From: Candidatus Liberimonas magnetica
GTDB taxonomy: Bacteria > Elusimicrobiota > Endomicrobiia > Endomicrobiales > JAFGIL01
Length of the DNA: 64,000 bases
Assembly: GCA_020523885.1 (NCBI GenBank)
Contig: JAJAPY010000002.1
Span: 1 to 64,000, forward strand
Direction: 5' to 3'
The position numbers were made by a program, and so were the translations under genes. Shown one piece after another: positions 9,725 to 19,600 of the stretch. Positions within the stretch are counted from its first letter, which is position 1. Each line of letters begins with the position of its first letter. Under the pieces are notes generated by a model. It was not told the DNA's origin and did no database searches. It saw only the letters and a list, made by a program, of their open reading frames with translations.

Positions 9725-11707
9725 ATGAAAAGCTGTGTTGCAAAAACCATCCTCCATAGTATATTTAGCATAGCAGCCATGCTTTTGGTTGCAGGTGTTA
9801 GTTTTGCCGGCGGGCCCGGCACTACAAGCGCTAATTTCCTGAAGTTCGGCGTAGGCGCAAGGCCGCTCGGGATGGGCGGGGCGTTCGGAGCTGTTTGTGA
9901 CGACGTAAATGCCCTGTACTGGAACCCTGCAGGCCTTGCGAACATACAAAAATATAATGAACTGAGCTTTACCCACCATGAATTAGGGGAAGACATGAAA
10001 TACGAATTCCTTGCCTATGCAAAGCCGTTCAGGAAAATGCGCGGTACCCTGGCATTCAGTTACTCAAAACTCGATATCTCCGGGATACAGGGTTATGATA
10101 CGAGCGGGTATAAAACCTCCGTTCTTAATGCAAACGATACCGCTTTACAGGCCGGATACGGATACCGCATGATGCCTTACCTTATGTTCGGGGTAAGCCT
10201 CAGGTCTATAACCGAAACCCTGGACACATATTCTGCAAGCGCCTATTCAGCCGACCTGGGCTTTCTGTCTCAAATAAGCGTCGGAAAAAATAATTCATGT
10301 GGACTTGCGTTCGTAGTGCAAAACATAGGCACACCGATGAAGTTTATTAATGAAGGCTCACCTCTGCCTTTAAACATGAAGATCGGAGCTTCCTGGAAAA
10401 CAGACCTGCTGGGGAGCGCTTTTATATTAGCGAGTGAATTTAATATGCCCTCTGACAACAGCTCGTTTTATAACCTAGGAGGCGAATTCAGGGTATATGA
10501 TTTTATCGCCCTCAGGGCGGGCTACCAGTCAAAAGATGACGTATCGGACTCCCTAAGGACAGGCCTGGGCCTGAGGGTCAAATCTGTAGATATAGATTAT
10601 GCGTTTGTCTCAAGGGGAGACTTCGACGTAAGCCAGAGGATAAGCTTTACCTTCAGGTTCGGCATGAAGTATGACGATAACCTGATCGTAAAAAAGATTG
10701 ATAAGGAGTTCGAAGAGGGGGAGAAGTGTTTTAAGCAGGGCGACATGGTTGGAGCTTATCACAGGTTCAAGAACATCCTTCTTGTAGCTCCGGGGCATAA
10801 GAGAGCGCAGGAATACCTTGCAAAAACGGAACTCAAGATCGAGGAGGTCCAGATATCCAGGAATATCGAGGAACATTTTGTGTCAGGTGAAAAATATTTT
10901 ATGGAGGATAATTTGAGTGATGCCCAGGCGGAGTTTGAAAGTATACTTGCCGTAGACCGCAGCCACCAGGGTTCAAAAGAATATATTGTAAAGATAAAGG
11001 CAAAGCTTAAAGCGATAAGCGACTCTCTGTTCCGCAGGGGAGTGGCTTTTTATGAAACCGGAGATTATGAAAATACTATCAGGGAAATGAATAAGGTCTT
11101 GACTTTCGATACAGAGCATGAAAAAGCAAAAGAGTATATCAGGCTGGCTAACGAAAAGATAAAACGGCTTGAAGTCCTAAAAAAGCAGCAGGCGGATGAG
11201 GAAGAACAGCGGAAGGCCGAGAAGAAAGTGCAGGCTGTGTTAAGCCAGGCAATAGAATTGTATAATCAAAAAAAGATGAACGAAGCTTTAAGTATGTTCA
11301 AGGGCGTTATAGAGATTGATTCTAAAAACAAGCAGGCACAGCAGTATATCACGAACATCAAAAAAAGCATAGCCGCCGATCTTTACCAACGTGCCCAGGA
11401 ATTTTATAATGCCAAGGACCTCGAGAAAGCAGCAAAATACTGCAACGATGCGCTGGACGTATACCCTAACGATAAAGAATCACAGCAGCTCCTTGATAAG
11501 ATAAATCCGGTACTTAATAAGGAAAAGCTGGCAAAGGCTGAAGAGTACAACAAGAAGGGGCTTGTTGCCTATTCTGAAGGAAAGATAGAAGCGGCTATAA
11601 ATTACTGGAGCATGGCATTGAACTTCAGCCCGAATTATGAAGAAGCAAAAGCAAATATCAAACGGGCACAGAAAGAACTTGAGAAAAAACAACCACCCAA
11701 GAAATGA
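9725..11707 (+). CDS. PorV/PorQ-family outer-membrane barrel fused to TPR repeats
   Basis: A 660-residue protein starting with a signal peptide (about 1-28). A PorV/UPF0164-like beta-barrel follows to about residue 315, with the diagnostic GARPLGMGGAFGAV and ALYWNPAGL near its start. From about 325 to the end there are five or six TPR-like helical repeats with a charged coiled stretch. PorV is the outer-membrane shuttle of the type IX secretion system, and related proteins occur in lineages without a full system. Ordinary PorV proteins end after the barrel, so the periplasmic TPR tail is unusual and suggests a scaffold for partners. The start has AGGAAA about 6 bases upstream. It follows a protein that ends in a T9SS-like sorting domain, which supports an export or attachment role, but no PorK/L/M/N or Sov gene is visible. 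Confidence 0.8.
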   Translation: MKSCVAKTILHSIFSIAAMLLVAGVSFAGGPGTTSANFLKFGVGARPLGMGGAFGAVCDDVNALYWNPAGLANIQKYNELSFTHHELGEDMKYEFLAYAKPFRKMRGTLAFSYSKLDISGIQGYDTSGYKTSVLNANDTALQAGYGYRMMPYLMFGVSLRSITETLDTYSASAYSADLGFLSQISVGKNNSCGLAFVVQNIGTPMKFINEGSPLPLNMKIGASWKTDLLGSAFILASEFNMPSDNSSFYNLGGEFRVYDFIALRAGYQSKDDVSDSLRTGLGLRVKSVDIDYAFVSRGDFDVSQRISFTFRFGMKYDDNLIVKKIDKEFEEGEKCFKQGDMVGAYHRFKNILLVAPGHKRAQEYLAKTELKIEEVQISRNIEEHFVSGEKYFMEDNLSDAQAEFESILAVDRSHQGSKEYIVKIKAKLKAISDSLFRRGVAFYETGDYENTIREMNKVLTFDTEHEKAKEYIRLANEKIKRLEVLKKQQADEEEQRKAEKKVQAVLSQAIELYNQKKMNEALSMFKGVIEIDSKNKQAQQYITNIKKSIAADLYQRAQEFYNAKDLEKAAKYCNDALDVYPNDKESQQLLDKINPVLNKEKLAKAEEYNKKGLVAYSEGKIEAAINYWSMALNFSPNYEEAKANIKRAQKELEKKQPPKK

Positions 11708-11755
11708 AGCTAACCTAAATAGTCCAAAAAATAATCCAAAATAATCCAAACATTA

Positions 11756-11784
11756 TTGATTATTAAAGCTAATAATGGTATTAT
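11756..11784 (+). promoter_or_regulatory. Putative sigma-70 promoter of the kinase/regulator operon
   Basis: TTGATT (11756-11761) and TATTAT (11779-11784) are separated by 17 bases, in an AT-rich 158-base gap. They match the consensus at 4/6 and 5/6 positions. The predicted transcript would begin near 11791, at the left arm of the hairpin that follows, so the hairpin would lie in the 5' leader. Confidence 0.55.
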
Positions 11785-11790
11785 ATTAAC

Positions 11791-11848
11791 AGGGGAAGGG
11801 TATAAAACTACATTCTAAACCCTATCCCCTGACACCTGTACCCTGTCA
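11791..11848. repeat. Word-type hairpin, AGGGGTAAGG family
   Basis: AGGGGAAGGGT (11791-11801) pairs with ACCCTATCCCCT (11819-11830). A second small hairpin, TGACA...TGTCA (11830-11848), follows directly. The words resemble the inner hairpin at 32456-32506. The element ends a few bases before the AGGAG ribosome site of the kinase gene, so it could affect translation. Confidence 0.6.
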
Positions 11849-11865
11849 TTAAAAGGAGTTCCAGT

Positions 11866-13293
11866 ATGAGGTTACGTACAAAGTTCAGCCTTTTTTCAAG
11901 CACCTTAATCATTATCGTCATAGCCGGGGTAAGCATCTTTCTGTTCATAGCGGAAAAGAGGCTTTTAATTAAAGAGATGAAAGAGAAACAGGTTACCATG
12001 GTCAAGGGGTTTGGCCAGGTAAGCAAAGAATCTTTGATCAGCAAGGACCAGATATCCCTTATTAATTATGTCAGGACCATTAAGGAAGAAAGGGGTGTCG
12101 TCTATCTGGTGCTTGTAGATTCACAGAATAAGATTATGGCTCATTCGGATATGTCCTTATTAGGTAGTGCAATAGGAGACAGTGTCGGGTTAAAAGCGCA
12201 GGAACCGTATCAGGATATAATCACCCAGATGTATAGAGACACTAAAAACGTTGAAATCGCAGATATAGCACTTCCGATAGTCATCTCTAACGAACGGGTT
12301 GCGACTGCCAGGATAGGGTTTTCCCAGGACGTGCTTAATGAGATAATAAAAAAGATACTGGACCAGACACGGAACAGGATCTTCGGCGTTGCGGGAGTCG
12401 CTCTTTTATTCGGGTTGATAGGTTCATTTATAATGTCACAGATCATGACCCGGCCTATTAAAAAAATGGTCGAGGGAGCCCGCCAGATCGGGCAGGGTAA
12501 ACTTAATACCGTAATAAATGTAAAAAGTAAAGATGAATTGGGAGAGCTGGCGGATGACCTCAACCTGATGGCTAACCAGCTAAAAGAACTGGACCATATG
12601 AAACAGGACTTTGTCTCAAGCGTTACCCATGAGCTCAGGTCTCCTATGACATCTATTGGAATGAACCTTGACCTTTTTATTGAAGGTTCTTACGGCCCGC
12701 TTAACGACGAGCAAAAAAATACCTTGCGGGTTATGCGCGATAACGCATCAAGGCTCGGCAGGTTCATAAATGACCTTTTGGACGTGGCAAAGCTGGAGAG
12801 AGGGAAAATGGAGATCAGCCCGGTGCCCATGGCTGTTAACAGCGCTATCGAGGGTCCTATGCAGCTGGCTAAGGTCCAGGCCGATGCCAAAAAGATCGCC
12901 CTTACAGCAGAGATACCAGAAGGTATCTCCCAGGTTTACATAGACTCCGACCGTATCCAGCAGGTGATCACGAATTTATTAAGCAATGCCGTAAAATTCA
13001 CACCTGAAGGCGGAAAGATAACCATCAAAATAAAAGATACCTCTGATTCCTTTATTCAGGTGAGTGTGTGCGATACCGGAATGGGGATCCCCAAAGACCA
13101 GATAGAGAAGGTGTTTGAAAAATTCGAGCAGGTCAAAGGCACCCGGGAACAGATCAAGGGCCCCAAAGGCACGGGCCTTGGCCTGGCTATCGTTAAGGCG
13201 CTCGTTGAACTGCACGGCGGAAAGATATGGGCGGAAAGCGAGTTGAAAAAAGGCTCAAGTTTTAATTTTACTTTGCCAAAATATAAAACTTAG
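11866..13293 (+). CDS. Membrane sensor histidine kinase with HAMP domain
   Basis: A 475-residue sensor kinase. Transmembrane helix 1 is at about 8-28, an extracytoplasmic sensor region of about 140 residues follows, and helix 2 is at about 171-193. A HAMP linker runs to about 243. The HisKA domain has its phospho-acceptor in VTHELRSPM (H255). The HATPase domain shows the N box (ITNLLSNAVKF), the G1 box DTGMGIP and the G2 box GTGLGLAIV. AGGAG lies 8 bases before the ATG. Two receiver-only regulators follow at once, so it probably phosphorylates one or both. Its signal is unknown. Confidence 0.93.
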   Translation: MRLRTKFSLFSSTLIIIVIAGVSIFLFIAEKRLLIKEMKEKQVTMVKGFGQVSKESLISKDQISLINYVRTIKEERGVVYLVLVDSQNKIMAHSDMSLLGSAIGDSVGLKAQEPYQDIITQMYRDTKNVEIADIALPIVISNERVATARIGFSQDVLNEIIKKILDQTRNRIFGVAGVALLFGLIGSFIMSQIMTRPIKKMVEGARQIGQGKLNTVINVKSKDELGELADDLNLMANQLKELDHMKQDFVSSVTHELRSPMTSIGMNLDLFIEGSYGPLNDEQKNTLRVMRDNASRLGRFINDLLDVAKLERGKMEISPVPMAVNSAIEGPMQLAKVQADAKKIALTAEIPEGISQVYIDSDRIQQVITNLLSNAVKFTPEGGKITIKIKDTSDSFIQVSVCDTGMGIPKDQIEKVFEKFEQVKGTREQIKGPKGTGLGLAIVKALVELHGGKIWAESELKKGSSFNFTLPKYKT

Positions 13294-13310
13294 CAAAAAG
13301 GGATAAATAG

Positions 13311-13730
13311 ATGGCACAGGTTGTATTGGTTGTAGATGACGATAGCGCTCTGAGGTTTGCGTGCGTTGAGGCGCTTAAAAATGAAGGATATCAGGTACTT
13401 AATGCGTCGAGCGGGGAGGAGGCGACAAACCTTATTGATAAATATAAAGTTGATATGGTGCTGACTGATTATCAAATGGGAAAAGTCAGCGGCCTGGATG
13501 TTTTAAAATATGCAAAGTCAACTCATCCTAAATGCGAAGTAATAGTTATGACGGCTTATGCAACCTATGACCTTGCCAGAGAAGTTTTGCGGAACCAGAA
13601 AGGCGCTTCTTTTCTTTGTAAACCGATACAAGTCGCTGAATTAAGAGATTTGGTCAGAAAGTGCCTGCAGAAAAATGAAATCAAGAAGAATATAGAAGAA
13701 ACAAAAGATAATGCCAGAAATATAAAATAA
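13311..13730 (+). CDS. Single-domain response regulator 1 (CheY-like)
   Basis: A 139-residue receiver domain without an output domain. The acidic pocket is D9-D10-D11, the phospho-acceptor is D53 in LTDYQMG, and the switch residues T81 and K104 (FLCKP) are in place. After the receiver a short charged tail of about 20 residues remains. It starts 17 bases after the kinase stop, with an AAGGGA ribosome site. It is closely related to the next gene (shared LTDYQMG, SGLDVLK, LAREVLRN, SFLCKP), so the pair looks like a tandem duplication. Confidence 0.93.
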   Translation: MAQVVLVVDDDSALRFACVEALKNEGYQVLNASSGEEATNLIDKYKVDMVLTDYQMGKVSGLDVLKYAKSTHPKCEVIVMTAYATYDLAREVLRNQKGASFLCKPIQVAELRDLVRKCLQKNEIKKNIEETKDNARNIK

Positions 13731-13804
13731 GATATTGCTGCAATGGCTGCTGTATGCTTAGCCCATTTTTTGTCTCCCACCGGGACAGTTCCAGACGGAG
13801 GAAA

Positions 13805-14254
13805 ATGGATACCAAAAAGCCGAAAATATTGGTTGTTGATGATAACGATGACATACGTGCGGCATGTATCGCTTCCCTGAGAAATGAAGGTTATATATTG
13901 TCGCAGGCTTCAAGCGGCGAGATAGCTGTTAGGATGCTGGATATGTCTCAATATGACATCGTATTGACTGATTATCAAATGGGGGATATCAGCGGGCTGG
14001 ATGTCTTAAAGAAAGCAAAAGAAACCTGTCCGGAATGTTGGGTCATTATGATGACGGCTTTTTCCAGCCAGGAGCTTGCCAGGGAAGTTTTACGTAACTA
14101 TGAAGGCACTTCATTCTTATGCAAACCTCTTAACGTTGCTGCTTTGAGAGAAAATATTAAGTTATGCCTTGATAGAAAAAATTCAAAACAAATTTTTAAG
14201 GATGCCAAAAATATAATAAAGGACGTAAAAGCAGATTCCAAACAACAGCTCTAG
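13805..14254 (+). CDS. Single-domain response regulator 2 (CheY-like)
   Basis: A 149-residue receiver-only protein, paralogous to the gene before it. D12-D13 form the acidic pocket, with phospho-acceptor D56, T84 and K107. It ends in a lysine-rich tail of about 30 residues. The ATG at 13805 is chosen because GGAGG lies just before it. The longer frame from 13754 has no ribosome site and adds 17 residues (including SRRRK) before the receiver fold. It closes the operon, followed by a clear terminator. Confidence 0.92.
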   Translation: MDTKKPKILVVDDNDDIRAACIASLRNEGYILSQASSGEIAVRMLDMSQYDIVLTDYQMGDISGLDVLKKAKETCPECWVIMMTAFSSQELAREVLRNYEGTSFLCKPLNVAALRENIKLCLDRKNSKQIFKDAKNIIKDVKADSKQQL

Positions 14255-14315
14255 GGAATCCTCTTAGCAGGTAATAATTACAAAATATAAGGTCTACTGC
14301 AATAGAAACAAAATT

Positions 14316-14350
14316 AAACCATTCACGATTGAAAAATGAATGGTTTTTTT
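14316..14350 (+). terminator. Rho-independent terminator after the regulator pair
   Basis: AAACCATTC (14316-14324) pairs perfectly with GAATGGTTT (14338-14346), and a run of T follows to 14350. It lies 62 bases after the stop of the second regulator. Confidence 0.85.
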
Positions 14351-14352
14351 AT

Positions 14353-14381
14353 TTGAAAACCCTATCTTTATGTTGTATAAT
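14353..14381 (+). promoter_or_regulatory. Strong sigma-70-type promoter of the DUF2723 cluster
   Basis: TTGAAA (14353-14358), a 17-base spacer and TATAAT (14376-14381) match the consensus at 11 of 12 positions. It starts two bases after the preceding terminator. The start site would be near 14388, just before the hairpin at 14398-14463. Confidence 0.75.
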
Positions 14382-14397
14382 TAAATTTATCAGGAGG

Positions 14398-14463
14398 CAT
14401 CAGGTTTCAGTCACCAGCAGTCAGTAAAAATAAATAGTTTTTTCTGAAGCCTGAAACCTGATG
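14398..14463. repeat. Word-type hairpin, CTGAAACCTGATG family
   Basis: CATCAGGTTTCAG (14398-14410) is a perfect reverse complement of CTGAAACCTGATG (14451-14463). The arms are flanked by degenerate copies of the same words (CTGAAGC, GATGTCTGACACC). It lies in the predicted 5' leader of the first DUF2723 gene, which has no visible ribosome site. Confidence 0.7.
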
Positions 14464-14492
14464 TCTGACACCTTCGGCTTGCATTTCAATTT

Positions 14493-16649
14493 ATGCCTCT
14501 ATTAATATTTTTCTCAAGTTTTTTATTATATCTCTCTACGCTTGCGCCGAGCATTACTGTAGGGGATTCGGGCGAATTCTGCGCTTCAAGCGTAATATTA
14601 GGCCTGCCTCACAGCCCGGGCTACCCTCTCTACTGCCTCTTAGGCAAGGTATTTACCCTCCTTATCCCGTTCGGCAGTTTTGCGTTCAGGCTAAATCTAA
14701 TGAGCGCTTTCTTTGGTTCGGTTTGTCTCGTCATCTTATACATAGTTTTACTGGAGCTCGGTAAAAACTACAGGCCTGCCCTGGCGGGCGGTTTGATCCC
14801 TGAAGACAATAAAAAGGAAAAGATAATAGCTCTTTTTAGCGTGCTTTACCTCGGGGTTTCAAGCGCTTTCTGGCATTCAGCCATACAGTCTGAAGTATTT
14901 ACTTTGAACGCCTTATTCGTTGCCATGCTTTTCTACTCGTTCATAAAAGAAAAGTATTACCTTTGTGCCTATATTTTCGGCCTGGGTTTAGGGAACCATC
15001 ATACCTTGATATTCCTCGGCCCGCTTTTTATAATCGCTTTAAAACAGAGCCGTTCGTTCAACATAAAGACATTAGCGCTGTTCACCTTGTTCTTCTTTAT
15101 AGGTTTCAGCGTTTATCTTTACCTGCCGGTAAGGTCTGCCAAAAACCCTGCCCTGGATTGGGGTCACCCGGAGACTTTGCATAACCTCTGGCGCGTGATC
15201 TCAAGGGCTGATTACGGGAGCCTTTCGTTAAGCGTCGGAGAAAAACTGCCGCGCAACCTGGTAACGGTTTTTCAGCAGCTGCTCAGGTTTTTTAAGGTTT
15301 TGTCCGGAGAGTTCACTTATGCCGGGGTTTTCCTGGGTATCTTCGGGTGGGTCATTGCCGTAAAAAACAGGTATGGTTACTCAAAAACACTGCTTTTCCT
15401 GTCCTTGTTGACAGGTCCCGGGTTTATCCTTCTTTCAAATATGCAGTTTGACAGCCAGTCGGAAGGGATACTTGAAAGGTTTTATCTGATAGTGAATATA
15501 TTCTGGATGTTCCCGATAATGTGGTCTTTGGATTATATAATGATGGAAGTTTATTACCTTCTCAACAGAGGCAAAGGCAACGACCTGACGCAGTCTCTTG
15601 TCATAAGCAGGAAATGGGTCTATTCGTTTGCATCTTTGATATTTATTTGTTTAATATATTTTGCAGCAAACAGCTATTCTTCATCGAACTGGAGGGACTA
15701 TTATTTAGCTTATGATTACGGCCGTAATATTCAAAGAACACTGCCGAAAAACGCCGTTTTTTTCATGGACGGCGGGGACGATACGTTTTACAGTATGGCC
15801 TACTTGAGTTTTGCCAACAGGCAACGGCAGGATCTAGAGCTCCATGACAGGGGCGGGCTTGTATTTAAAAGCATCTACGGTACAGATTTCAGGAGTTTAA
15901 CCAAACAAGATAAGGAGCTCCGGCGGAATAAAGTCGAACAGGAATTTTATCTGAACAGAAATATTTACTATTCGACCTTTAACAGGGATGTCCTTCCGGG
16001 CGTAAAACTTGTTGCCGACGGGATGCTTTACAGGCCGCTGGTCTCTCCCCCGAAATATAAAGTCGTTACTGCAGAGCCGGTCGGAAAGGATTCCTGGCCA
16101 ATGTATTCTTTAAGAGGTATTTACGGCCGGAAATATTATGATTACAGGAGCAATGCCCTTGCGCCTGTATACCCGTATTTTGAGGCTTTTCGGAGTAAAG
16201 ATAAACTTATGCTTTGGAAGTATATTTATAACAGGTGGGCTTATGTATTGTGGGTCAAAGACAACATAAGGTATGAAATAATAAACTATGCTTTCCAGAC
16301 CTTTGAAAGGAATCTCCTGGAGGAGTCGGAAAATATGTATAAAGCCGTCCTTTCCCTTTTCCCGGATGAGGTCTCTGCTTTTGTAAATTTAGGCGTGATA
16401 GCAGAAAAAAAGAGGGATTTCGCCGGGTCAAAAGAGTGGTATAGGAAGGCATTAGATATGAACCCGAAAAATATGGATGCTTTATATAACCTTGCAGTGC
16501 TTTACTGGAAGGAAGAAAACTGGAGCGAGGTCGTTAAGAACCTTAAACGGATGCTTGAAGTAAAGCCGGACGATCAAAGGGCCAGGTATTACCTGCCGTT
16601 AGCCATTGCTAAAATGAATAAGAATGAAATGCAGCAGAGAAATAGATAA
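14493..16649 (+). CDS. DUF2723/TMEM260-like membrane glycosyltransferase with TPR tail (1 of 3)
   Basis: A 718-residue GT-C type membrane enzyme, probably a protein O-mannosyltransferase acting outside the inner membrane. Residues 1-370 hold about 10 transmembrane helices. The first loop carries the acidic D25-S-G-E28, then the family motif HSPGYPLY. GLGLGNHHT and LDWGHPETL follow later. A soluble extracytoplasmic domain follows, and the last 110 residues form three TPRs (LYNLAVLYWKEENW). The family (PF11028) includes human TMEM260, which O-mannosylates IPT/Ig-like domains. The acceptor here is unknown; the Ser/Thr-rich surface proteins nearby are obvious candidates. Two paralogues follow at 19883 and 22027. 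No ribosome site is visible before the ATG. Confidence 0.82.
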   Translation: MPLLIFFSSFLLYLSTLAPSITVGDSGEFCASSVILGLPHSPGYPLYCLLGKVFTLLIPFGSFAFRLNLMSAFFGSVCLVILYIVLLELGKNYRPALAGGLIPEDNKKEKIIALFSVLYLGVSSAFWHSAIQSEVFTLNALFVAMLFYSFIKEKYYLCAYIFGLGLGNHHTLIFLGPLFIIALKQSRSFNIKTLALFTLFFFIGFSVYLYLPVRSAKNPALDWGHPETLHNLWRVISRADYGSLSLSVGEKLPRNLVTVFQQLLRFFKVLSGEFTYAGVFLGIFGWVIAVKNRYGYSKTLLFLSLLTGPGFILLSNMQFDSQSEGILERFYLIVNIFWMFPIMWSLDYIMMEVYYLLNRGKGNDLTQSLVISRKWVYSFASLIFICLIYFAANSYSSSNWRDYYLAYDYGRNIQRTLPKNAVFFMDGGDDTFYSMAYLSFANRQRQDLELHDRGGLVFKSIYGTDFRSLTKQDKELRRNKVEQEFYLNRNIYYSTFNRDVLPGVKLVADGMLYRPLVSPPKYKVVTAEPVGKDSWPMYSLRGIYGRKYYDYRSNALAPVYPYFEAFRSKDKLMLWKYIYNRWAYVLWVKDNIRYEIINYAFQTFERNLLEESENMYKAVLSLFPDEVSAFVNLGVIAEKKRDFAGSKEWYRKALDMNPKNMDALYNLAVLYWKEENWSEVVKNLKRMLEVKPDDQRARYYLPLAIAKMNKNEMQQRNR

Positions 16650-16672
16650 GCGATTCCTCTAAAGGATAAGTC

Positions 16673-19600
16673 ATGAAAACAAACTTTCGGAGTTCAAGTA
16701 GTTTTTTATTCTATTTGTTGTTGTTTTCTATAGTTTTTATAAAAGCAGGCTATTCAATGGACCCTGCCGGCGATGATAAAAAACTGTACAAAAACCTGAA
16801 CATAAGGCTGGACAAACTGATAAGAGAATACAGAGTTAACGGGCCAAGCACGGTCATGTCCGCTGCTGCAAGGAAAATACTTGATAACTCTAATATGGTA
16901 AAGCTCATAATTTACCCGAAAAACCATAGAGCGAGCGCTGTGAACCTGGACGTTCTTGATAAATATGCCTTTCATTACAGGACGTCAAAGAGTTTTATAT
17001 ACGCGGAAATACCCGTTGATAACCTGGAGAGCGCGGTAAAAGAACTCAAGAACGTCCGCTACATCGACCTGCCTCATAAGATCATTCCGGAAACATTTGA
17101 GACCCAGGGAAAAAACCTTATTAATGCCGATAAATACAACCAGAACGGGTATAAGGGAAAGGGAGTCAACGTAGCCGTAATCGACATTGATTTTATGGAT
17201 TATACAACGCTGATCTCCTCGGGAGAACTGCCTTCTTCTCTCGTCGTTCAGAACTATAACCATACCGAGGCTATGGATTACGGGTCCAGCGGGCACGGCG
17301 CTGCCTGCGCCGAGATAATATATGATATTGCCCCGGAGGCGAAGATGTATCTCATAAAAATAAACAACATCATAGACCTTGAGAATGCAAAAGATTATTG
17401 CAAAACAAATTCGATCCAGGTAGCAAGCATGTCCCTTGGCTGGCTGGCGGATAATTTTTGTGACGGTACGGGCGAGGTGTGTTCTATAGTAAACCAGATA
17501 AGGGATAGCGGCATATTTTTTGTCCAGGCAGCCGGGAACCACGCGAAGGTCCACTGGACAGGCACTTATCAAGACAGCGTGGACAATAAGAATATTCACT
17601 GGTGCAAGTTCGCTAACGGGACGGATAAACTGGAAGTTAAATCAACCGGTGCAGGGAACTTCCTGTCCGTAAATATGACCTGGGACGCGTTTCCTACAAC
17701 AAGCGATAACTACAACCTGTATCTGTTCGACCAGAACCAGAGCTCGGTAACCGCGTCAGAAACTGTCTTGCAGGAAGACGTACCTTTTAAATCAATCGAT
17801 TATAGTATACCGGACGACCAGAACAAATTTTATTATCTGAAGATAAGAAAGGTCAATTCTTCAGTCAACCATAAACTGCGTATTTTTATTGACAGCGCGT
17901 CCAGTTTTACGGTTACTTCCGATAATGTAAAAAGCATGAGCATACTTGCTCCCGCGGATTCTACAGGCGCTTTTGCCGTAGGCGCTGTCGATTACAAAAA
18001 CTATACGACAGGTCCCCAGGAAAGTTTCAGCTCCCAGGGGCCTACCAATGACGGAAGAATAAAACCCGATATTGCTGCGCCTGACGGTGTCGATACATTC
18101 TCGTACGGAGCTGGAAGCTCTTTCGGTACATCTTTTGCTGCCCCTCATGTGGCCGGTGCTGCCTGCCTGTTATTGTCTTTTAACAGCAAGCTTAAGCCGG
18201 GTGACCTGGAAAAAAATCTGCAGACAAATGCTATCGATATGGGCAGTGCAGGCAAAGATAACATTTACGGGTACGGGAGGCTTAACCTGCCTCCGACCGC
18301 CCCGTCAGGGGTAATTGCAAAGGCATTATCTACGACACAAATAAGCTGGCAATGGTCCACAGGCACATTTACAAATTCAAATATAACAGGCTATAACGTT
18401 TATGATGCGGTGTCCGGGCTTAAGAAACAAAAGATATTATCCGTGAATACAAGTTATTGGATAGAGGCGGACCTAAGCACAAATACATACTATTCAAGGA
18501 ATATAACGGCTTTTTCGGACACTTCGGAAAGCGATCCGAACGGCGTTTCCAGGTACACGCTTACTTATGCGCCGTTTAACCTTGTAGTCAGCACTTTTGG
18601 GATGCATAATATAAACCTTGCCTGGTCCGGGGAAATGAACAGTTATTTCATTATAGACAGATCAACAGATAATTTAAACCGGACTGTTATCTTAAGCACA
18701 AGCGCCCAGGTGACAGGCACGACTTATACGGATAAAAACCTGTTGCCAGCAACATCCTACTATTACAGGATTTTTGCGGCTAACGGCGATGGCCTAGCGG
18801 CCAAAAACCATGCGGCAGTTTCACAGAAAACCCGGAGCTTTCCTTCAAGCATAACTATTTTGACCTCGACTTCAACGGCTGCACAGGAACAAAAAATAAC
18901 AAGACCGGGCCTTGGAGACATCAAGGTCCAGGTCCCTCCAGGGGGGATAAGTTTGAACGGGTATATAGTTATCGATACTAACGCACAAAATTATCCGAAC
19001 GAAATAAGTAAAAGCGACCTTGATAACGCCGAAGCAAAATTAACCGCCAGAAAAAGCAAGCTCATAAATAATTCTGTAATAAGGCTCGGCCTTTACAGTC
19101 TGGACGGCTCAACAGTAACGGCGAATTTTTTGAAACCTTTCAAACTTATAATCTCTTATCCGGATCCAGGCAATACCGGAAGGGTTGATAACACAACGTT
19201 CCATAATGAAGCCGGTTTTCTTAAAATCGTAACCTTAAATAAAAACACGCTGCTGTGGGAAGAGGTGCCGGGGTCGGCCCTGGACACGGTAAAGAAGAAC
19301 GTCTCGGCAGATATCAGCCATTTTTCGATCTATGCTTTAGCGATAGTGTTAAGTGCCGGCAGTGACCTGTCTGAAGTCTTAGTATACCCGAATCCCTACG
19401 TGCCCGGTGACACCTCAGGCCACGGGGATTCAGCCATGGGAAAAGGAGTGGTTTTTGAGAAGTTGACCGGCAAGGCGGTCCTTAAGATATTCAATATCGC
19501 AGGGGAACTTGTCAAAGAAGTAAAAGAAAGCGATATTGACTCAAGCGGTATCTATATCTGGGACACTAAAAACAGCGATGGTGCAGCCGCAGCCTCGGGA

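Noticed and set aside
13754-13804. Upstream start for the second response regulator
   Set aside because: No ribosome site, and the extra 17 residues precede the receiver fold; GGAGG directly precedes the ATG at 13805.
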